The position numbers and the translations under genes are program-made. From the NCBI RefSeq assembly GCF_000346465.2, contig NC_034010.1:13887142-13951141 (forward strand): a stretch of DNA of 64,000 nucleotides, in the 5' to 3' direction. Positions 57,742 through 64,000 of the stretch are shown piece after piece. The notes beneath the pieces are model-generated. The model ran no database searches. It saw only the letters and a list, made by a program, of their open reading frames with translations, and was not told the DNA's origin. Source of the DNA: Prunus persica. Its lineage: Eukaryota > Streptophyta > Magnoliopsida > Rosales > Rosaceae. How positions within the stretch are numbered: position 1 is the first letter of the stretch; each line of letters begins with the position of its first letter.

Positions 57742-60105
57742 CATTATGTAACACCCCGACCCCAAATTTAACCCTTATTTAATTATTTAATTATTTAAGG
57801 GTATTTTAGTCATATTTTTAACCGGAGAGTTTGGGACCGCGACTTGTATTTTTGGATAGGTCGTACTGAGACGAGTTCATAGACACGTAGTGGGCTCGAA
57901 TCGGAGTTGTAACGAGAGAGATATGGTCAAAAGAAGTCCAGTGGCACAATCGTAAATATTTCAAAATGGGATTTTTTATAAAATCAGATTTTCTCTCTCT
58001 CTCTCTCTCTCCCCTGCGCGCAGAACAGCCCCCCTTGTTACTGTTCACAGCGGCGGTTTTTGGGCCGCCGCCGCCGCATCCGGTCACCACTCGGGGTGGC
58101 ACCGGTCCCAAAAGAACCGTGCCATCCTCCTCTTTCCATCCCGACCGATTTCAGCCACTGGAACCACCTGTGCTGGCCGGAAAATGCAAAAATCCGACCG
58201 ATTTTAACCCAAAATTCAAGGAGCTCGATCTCCCTCCTCCGGCCACCAAATCCGACGAGCAAGGTATGGTTTCTCACCTATTTTTCATGCTCTAGCTGCC
58301 TGTTGGGTAGGATTAGATCGATTTTTAGCGTAACCAATTCGATTTTCGAATTGAAAATCGGCCGAACTTCGGCCGCCGTGATTGGCCATTTCCGGCCACT
58401 TTTTGGGGTAGGTCCAAGAACAAAAGTGGCTCCAAATAGGGTGTTATACTTAGGGTAGGAGTTTGGAGCCGTGGTTTTGAGATTTTCCGGTGAAGCGTTA
58501 TCGCTTTGGGCACCCACGCGCTGCCGGCGCGTGCGGCGGCGCGTGGGCACTGTAGAAAATTAGCACTGTGTTCCTATGAGATCCTTAGGTTGTCACGAGT
58601 GCGTAGGATTTCGCGGATCTCAATTCGGACGTCGTTTGACTATCAAACGGATAATCGCATATTATGCGTTATCCGGGTTCGATAGATTGGGACCGTCGGA
58701 TGGTCCCAAATTTAATATATGTTAATCTAGGTATTTATAGGATCGTGTAGGAATTCACGGATCGTGAATCGGAGCCCCGGATGTTCCGAATAATAATTTT
58801 AAGTTTATATTTTATATTAACCGTCAGATCGTGCGATCGTGAGCAATCCGACCGTCCGATCTGAACCAAACTTGCAGGACAAGTGTCCTATACCTGGTAG
58901 AACCCATAGGGACTTCCGGATCGGAAATTGGAGGTCGTGGGTTCTGCAGGTCCGGTTGACCAGGGTTAGAGTAGTTTGACCCTTGGTTGACCGTGAGTCT
59001 TCCGGAGTAATCTCACCTTGTTAAGGGATGATTATCGGGTGCTAGACCGTTGTGGAGGATTACACAATATTAGAAGTTATTTGTATAATTATAATTCTAT
59101 ATGGTTGTACAAGGGTACAACAGAGTTTAGAATGTCAGTTTGGAGTGCTATACGCACTACTCTAGGTACCTCCTCGGATGTTGGATCCACTACAAGTACC
59201 ACCAAGTGAAAGTTAGGTCCCGCGTGGCGTAGGTTATCCGGTGTTGGGACAGACCCCATACGTGGCGTTGGTTGTACCGGCGTATGGGGAGCTATGTAAT
59301 ATGATGTTCAGGTCTCACGTGGCGTAGGTTATCCGGCGTTGAGACAGGCCCCATACGTGGCGTTGGTTGTACCGGCGTATGGGGAGATTATGTGATATTG
59401 TGTTGAGGTCGCACGTGGCGTAGGTTATCCGGCGTGTCGACAGACCCCATACGTGGCGTTGGTTGTACCGGCGTATGGGGAGATTTGTGATATGATATTG
59501 AGGTCCCGCGTGGCGTAGGTTATCCGGCGTTGGGACAGGCCCCATACGTGGCGTTGGTTGTACCGGCGTATGGGGAGATATTATGATAGTATGGCATGGT
59601 CGCACGTGGCGTAGGTTATCCGGCGTGTTGATAGGCCCCATACGTGGCGTTGGTTGTACCGGCGTATGGGGAGAATATGTGAAATACAGAGAAATGATAT
59701 AAGGTATCGCCCAAGTGTGGAATTGGGTTTTAGGGAAGAACTACGTGTGGCTTGATCCCTCAAGGAGGGTACGTAGGCAGCCTGAGGTTATTAGGTGCAG
59801 CCGCAGACTAAATAGTAGTCATATTTTGTATTTGAATTGTTTGGTAGTTGTTGAGAAATTATTGGAAGGCCGAAGGCCATTTATGAGAATTTGCATGAAA
59901 TTATATTGTGCATGCTACCAGTTGTGGATATTAAATGCGTTTTTATGCAGGTTGAAATTTTGGGAAATGTCCAATTTATAGGGGAGACTCTGCCGAAAGG
60001 AAGTCTCGGTCTTTAGTGATTGGGTCTGACATCGGAGGGATGTCAGGAATTCCAAAGGGTTCGTCTCGGATTTTGAGAAAATTCGGGGCGGGTCCTTTCA
60101 CATTA
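57742..60105 (+). mobile_element. Gypsy-type solo LTR (57747-60100) with 5-bp TSD CATTA
   Basis: It starts TGTAACACCCCGACCCC and ends GGGGCGGGTCCTTTCA, 2354 bp, flanked by CATTA at 57742-57746 and 60101-60105. There is no internal domain, so this is a solo LTR from recombination. It shares ordered blocks with 18053-20825 and 2425-3185. Frames inside it are not genes. Superfamily is from recalled LTR style. Confidence 0.9.
59215..59680 (+). repeat. Five ~95-bp tandem repeats, each with a hairpin, inside the solo LTR
   Basis: Units start at 59215, 59310, 59406, 59501 and about 59597. Each holds CGTGGCGTAGGTTATCCGG and a perfect inverted repeat CCCCATACG/CGTATGGGG with an 18-base loop. Confidence 0.93.
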
Positions 60106-60723
60106 TTTGCAATCCATTTAGGTACAAAGTTACAGATCCTAAGTGTTTAAATTTAAGGCGATGTATTCAATCCATACTTATAAAGACTTTGGGTAATTAA
60201 ATGAGCGACTTTCATAAAGTTGACATATTCTTAAATACTAAAAGTCACTAGTAAATTAACAATTAGCCTTAAAAGTATACGAAAGTTATTCATTGACTAA
60301 GTTTTTTAAAAGTCATTAACTTTTTGAATATCACCAACTTTTAAAATCTTTTTAATAGTCATAAAATATGGATACAGAACGACAAGTAATTATAGTATGG
60401 TATTAGAGTACAATCACGTTATGTACCTCGTTCACGTGTTATGATATAAGTGGATATTTATTGATTAATATCAACCATATCAACCACTCATATTATAACA
60501 CGTGGACGAATTATAGTATTATATAACCGTATTCCAATACCATACAATAATTTCCCATAACAAATAGGGAGGAGGTGTGAATAGCAGTAAATAGGGAATA
60601 ATAATTAACAAAGCCATTCCAATAAGATTTAGAAGTGTCATATTATATAGCACCGTAACTTGATTGGTCACTTGAAAAAAGGTCAGATTTATTGGCCAAA
60701 CAATCCATCCAAATATATTAGAT
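60106..60723. other. AT-rich stretch, nothing recognised
   Basis: No gene or repeat pair was seen. The last eight bases, TATTAGAT, are the left TSD of the next element. Confidence 0.5.
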
Positions 60724-61898
60724 GAGTGCTGCTATTTCCTCCCTCTCATCTTATTTCCTCACCCACCTTATTTTTCCACCCACCATATAAATTTGAAAAA
60801 AAACAAAATCTTATCTTTCCACCCACCATTATTCCTAAAATACCCTTAAATTATTAAAGTAAATTAATAACAAAATAACATTTCAAAAAAAATAAAGAAC
60901 AAAAACAAAAGTCTCTCTCCCTCCTTCCCGACGCAGCCCCACCCCCTTAGCAACACTACATTAGCCGTCAGCCCCTCGCCCACCTCTTCACCCTCCTCCA
61001 CCATGGCTTGAGCAAAATCCTCAAAAAACTTAGTTATTTGTGCAAAGCTTCTTTAATCTCTGCTGCTGGGAGCTACAAGACGAAGCATGATTAATACCAA
61101 AAAAAAGGCGAATTCACCTCTACACAGAACTCTTGCAAATTAATCTGCACCCACCTTACGAATTCACTTCTAGTCTAATATCAATAAAATACTAATTCAC
61201 CACAAATTCAGAAGAGAAAAAAACAGAAACAAAAATATAGAAAGAAAAAATAGTAAAGAAGCAGAGAGAGAGGCTTTAATCTCATACACCAAGTGAGTTT
61301 TTATTTTATTTTTTATAATAAAGAGAAATGATTGTATTAAAAGGGTGGATAAGGCATCCACAACACTTGATTTTTTTTATAAAAAAAATTGCAACCAACA
61401 AAAAAAGAGACCACACAAAAGAATTTAAAAAAAAACAAAGGAGGAAACGAGGAACAGAGATTCATTTAACCGTTGTCACCAAATCCAACATAATGAAAGA
61501 AAGAGAGCTCCTCTGGCAACATCACCGTCGGGAGCTATGAGTTCATCGACATCGTCAGCGCCCAATTGAGCTCGTCCAAGTGGCAGATCCGGTACTTCGT
61601 GGATCTCGACTTCGCTGCGGAGTTCGAAATTGCTTTGCCGACGAGCCAGTACTCGCGGCTGCTGCAGTTGCTGCCGAGAGACTTCGTCGGCAGCTCAAAG
61701 GACCTGGTCAAAAAGGGGGAGAGAGGACAAAGAGTTTTTGTTTTAAAAAATGTTGTTTTATTTTTATTTGAAATGCTTTAAAAAAGTTTTTAACTTAGGT
61801 CCTTAGGAGTCATTTTACAAAGAGATAGATTTTTTTTAAAATTTTTAAAAATAAAGTGGGTGGGAAAATAGGACAGGTGAGTGGAAATAGCAGCGCTC
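60724..61898. mobile_element. Non-autonomous DNA element with 8-bp TSD (hAT-like) carrying a DUF506 fragment
   Basis: The left end GAGTGCTGCTATTTCC and the right end (reverse complement GAGCGCTGCTATTTCC) form TIRs, with looser pairing to about 50 bp (TCACCCACCTTATTTTT and its partner). Flanks TATTAGAT (60716-60723) and TATCAGAT (61899-61906) match at 7 of 8. 1175 bp and no transposase. An 8-bp TSD fits hAT, but the TIR was not matched to a named family. Confidence 0.68.
61509..61715 (+). pseudogene. Captured gene fragment, DUF506 (PDDEXK-like, PF04720-type)
   Basis: An open stretch of 69 codons reads SSGNITVGSYEFIDIV, then WQIRYFVDLDFAAEFEIALP, TSQYSRLLQLLPRDFVG and SKDLVKK. This is the conserved core of the plant DUF506 family (YEYIDV, D(V/L)DFxxEFEIAR, LPxxFVG). 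Family function is poorly known. It has no start, N-terminus or C-terminus and is locally far more GC-rich than its surroundings, as expected for a captured exon inside the element at 60724-61898. Confidence 0.75.
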
Positions 61899-61920
61899 TA
61901 TCAGATACAGTTACAACCTT

Positions 61921-62017
61921 AGAAATGCTGCAAATGCTCATCTCTTCCTGTTGCATATTTTTACGCTTAGCACATCAGAAATGCTGCAAATGCTCATCTC
62001 TTCCTGTTGCATATTGT
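61921..62017 (+). repeat. 56-bp period direct duplication over the start of the receptor relic
   Basis: AGAAATGCTGCAAATGCTCA with about 20 following bases occurs at 61921 and 61977. The first copy lacks the downstream reading frame, so the start codon region of the receptor relic is doubled. Confidence 0.9.
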
Positions 62018-62513
62018 TAATGGCTTTCTCCAAAGTTCTTGGAGAAACACAAAATACCTGCAAAAAATTAAAGTGTGGGGATAAAGGCCCGCCTATCCAT
62101 TTCCTTTTCAGCCTCAACGATAGGCAACCAGATCACTGTGGCTATCGTGGGTTTGCTGTGTCTTGCAATGAGAGACATCAGATGGTTCTTGAGCTGCCAA
62201 TTCCAGTCAAACTCTCCGTCAAAAGCATAGATTATGAGCATCAACAAATCTCTCTGTACGACCCAGATAATTGCCTGCTAGTAAAAGTTTCAGAAATCCT
62301 CAACATGTCAATCTTTCCTTTCCACTTTTCAAAAGAGTCCATGAACATTACCTTATTCAATTGTTCTTCTGTTCTAAATGGCCCCTGCCACAGCAACCAT
62401 GGCAATCAAATCTATGCCGTTTATGATGACTACGAAATTGATAACCTCTAGTATTGCACAAAGATACATAATATTTTATCAGTTCCGATTTTTTATTTAG
62501 ACAGATCTCCTAG
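61981..62513 (+). pseudogene. LRK10L-type ectodomain (plus class), pair 3; stop codon and cut by a gypsy element
   Basis: Starts MLQMLISSCCILLMAFSKVL (signal peptide), then TCKKLKCGDKGPPIHFLF, LSCNE-type CNERHQMVLELPIPVKLSV, KSIDYEHQQISLYDPDNCLL and NITLFNCSS. The frame stops at TAG (62449-62451), where paralogues encode the segment before SCTKMY. CTKIHNILSVP still follows in frame. At 62514 a retroelement LTR replaces the remainder, so the cysteine-rich end, membrane span and kinase are absent from this window. It is closest in sequence to the plus-class gene at 41011 and shows the frame that gene probably had. The kinase exons may lie beyond the retroelement, past 64000. Confidence 0.88.
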
Positions 62514-63030
62514 TGTTTCGAGAAGGTCTATGTTTGCACTATAATCAACCAAGCGTGTCTAGCACCAAAACGACTAGCACCAAGGTAGACACGCCTTCTT
62601 CCCTGCAGAAGGAAGACACTCTTCCGAAGCGGCAGCCACCTGCCGAAGCTTCCGACTGCTGAAGCTCCCGACGACCGAACCTAATCTCTAAGGACACGTG
62701 CCATCACCACGGCAACTTGCACGAAGTCCCACATCGAAACTTTGTGCAAACCTCCCACTTTCACTTCCCTATAAATAGGGAACAGTACCCGAGTAAAAAA
62801 GGTAACTACTTTATCACCTTTACTTTTACTCTATCAAAGTTACCACTCTTAGTTGACTTAAGCATCGGAGAGCCTTCGGCCGGCACCACACCGGTGTCCA
62901 AAGCTTAACGACTGCTTCACCCACTTTGTCTTCTACAGGTTCTTCTCGTACCGAAGGTCCTCACCTTCTCCCCTACTGAAGACTCACCACATCTCTCTAA
63001 GTTGACCCTCTCCGAAAAAGAGCATCAACA
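62514..63030 (+). repeat. 5' LTR of the gypsy element
   Basis: 517 bp, TG...CA ends, TATA-like CTATAAATAGGG near 62770, end shared in style with the 410-bp solo LTR at 56033-56442. The start base was chosen at the first TG after the receptor sequence ends. Confidence 0.75.
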
Positions 63031-63142
63031 GTTTCTCGCTGTCTGTGGGAATTCAACACTTGAATCCCATTTCTCTCTACCAGCCCAGCTAGCACCTTCT
63101 CTCATCAAGCCCCGTCGCCTCTTCTTTACCCCACATTCTGCT

Positions 63143-64000
63143 ATGTCGACCCAGGATAGCCACGATACTCCACACCATACCCCCCGCGAGGGTACCTCCC
63201 GAAGGAAACCTTCGGCAGATGTCAATCTTCAGGTTGATGTGGAGCTTCTCCGCGCCAACTTCACCAAGATGTCCGAGAAATACGAACACCTCTATACAAA
63301 GAACGTCAAACTGGAACATGACTACCACACCCTGAAGCGTAACTGGGAGAAGGCATAGGCCCAGGGTTCCCAACATGAGTTTTCCCAGGATGTTGAGCAC
63401 ACCCAGCCAAACCAGCCAGGGCCCTCTCACTGCAGCGCCCCGGTCCAGTCTAGGCTCGGCAGGGGTAAAGGCCCTCTTTACTAGAGCCAACTAAATGACA
63501 GCTGCTTCACATCTCCCCACCGAAGGATCGGCCCCACGAACTGATGAAGGTCTACAGGGATTGCAAGGAACGTCTCTTGGACCGTCAGACAGAACCTATC
63601 CTTATCCTTGTTAATCTCAGAGACCCAAGGGTGACGCACCAAGGTCCCTCACCGAACCCCACGCACCTACCAGCCGGAGAAGGTGCAGAGGACTCGGATA
63701 ACTCGGAATTTTATAATCCAAAAGACTGGGAGTTTTATCACACCGAGGGGTTCGAAGAGTAGGAACCTTGCCCAGCTTCTGTTCGCCCACCCCCCGAGCC
63801 TTCCACGTCAGAGACTCTCCCTCATGCCGACCCGGTCATGAGGCTTCTCTTTGAGAAGGTCCGGCACCTAGACAACACCGCAGCCACCAACCCCTCTGGG
63901 CGAAACCACAATCTGGGCCCTTTACTGAATGTATCATTAATTATCACCAGGAGAAAGACATCCAGCCACTCCGTATCGCCTTCTACGCTGGCATGGAGGA
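63143..64000 (+). pseudogene. Gypsy gag region, interrupted, partial
   Basis: It starts MSTQDSHDTPHHTPREG and has a coiled-coil-like stretch (LLRANFTKMSEKYEHLYTKN), then a stop at 63356-63358. Later frames resume (MKVYRDCKERLLDRQTEPI at 63544, stop at 63760) and, near the right edge, KDIQPLRIAFYAGMEE, resembling the start of the retrotransposon gag domain. Broken by stops; the remainder is outside the window. Confidence 0.65.

Larger units (their letters stand above)
62514..64000 (+). mobile_element. Ty3-gypsy retrotransposon (Tat/Retand-like), 5' part; continues past window
   Basis: 5' LTR 62514-63030 (TGTTTCGAGAAGG to GAGCATCAACA), with CTATAAATAGGGAAC as TATA region. It is followed by GTTTCTCGCTGTCTGTGGGA, the form of the PBS region seen after LTRs of this lineage (GGCGCCGTCTGTGGGAA). 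Gag-type coding follows. The inserted LTR cuts the receptor ectodomain. The right end and TSD are outside the window. Confidence 0.85.

Noticed and set aside
57966..58550. Several frames of about 60-130 residues on both strands
   Set aside because: They lie inside a TSD-bounded solo LTR and reflect its GC-rich part.
59215..59680. CRISPR-like regular repeat array
   Set aside because: Plant nuclear DNA; units are contiguous with no unique spacers and lie in an LTR.
59315..59763. Minus-strand frames with repeated RRYNQRHVWG
   Set aside because: Translation of the tandem hairpin array, not a protein.

Overview
This window is plant nuclear DNA. Genes have GT-AG introns and in-phase micro-exons, intergenic DNA is AT-rich, and most of the sequence is transposable elements of plant-specific families (CACTA/En-Spm, Ty1-copia, Ty3-gypsy, a tRNA-derived SINE, MITEs, long-TIR DNA elements). 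The subterminal motif GCGCGACGAA/TTCGTCGCGC and the long LTRs starting TGTAACACCCCGACC remind me of Rosaceae (apple, pear, Prunus). That placement is recalled knowledge and was not tested.

Layout. (1) 1-22.3 kb is a nest of elements. A SIRE/Maximus-like copia element on the minus strand (10559-22303) has its 3' LTR cut at 10555 by a CACTA transposon that fills 1-10555 and continues left of the window. The copia gag is split by a 2.77-kb solo LTR (18053-20825, TSD AGTGA), and its gag-pol is further interrupted by a SINE (16013-16199). (2) 22.3-25.9 kb holds long-TIR DNA elements and three tandem copies of an unrecognised ~285-bp unit. (3) 26-45.6 kb is the genic core: a cluster of LRK10L/Lr10-type receptor-like kinases with a wall-associated-kinase-type galacturonan-binding ectodomain, one transmembrane segment and a non-RD (HFD) kinase. 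Two divergent head-to-head pairs are visible, 29841(-)/30174(+) and 40354(-)/41011(+), with a kinase fragment at 33665 and a decayed minus-strand copy at 44411-45578. (4) 45.7-62 kb is again transposon-rich: a gag-less copia element with intact TSD (45746-49914), retroelement-like noncoding DNA, a decayed RNase H domain at 54 kb, direct repeats with a small nested solo LTR, a 2.35-kb gypsy-type solo LTR (57747-60100, TSD CATTA) and an 8-bp-TSD element carrying a DUF506 fragment. (5) 61.98-64 kb has the ectodomain of a third plus-strand receptor gene, cut by a gypsy element whose 5' LTR, leader and gag run off the right edge.

Minus-strand and plus-strand members form two structural classes. 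The minus class has four exons, two of them in-phase micro-exons of 33 and 30 bp. The plus class has three exons with one 27-bp micro-exon. The simplest reading is a divergent two-gene module duplicated to give three pairs: pair 1 intact, pair 2 with a probable 1-nt frameshift in its plus partner, and pair 3 broken on both sides and pushed about 16 kb apart by insertions. Three genes look intact (634, 604 and 644 aa). Their likely role is cell-surface perception of a wall or pathogen ligand with signalling by the cytosolic kinase. This is inferred from the family; the sequence does not give the ligand.

All boundaries were read by eye. Retroelement coding regions are all decayed, with stops or frameshifts.
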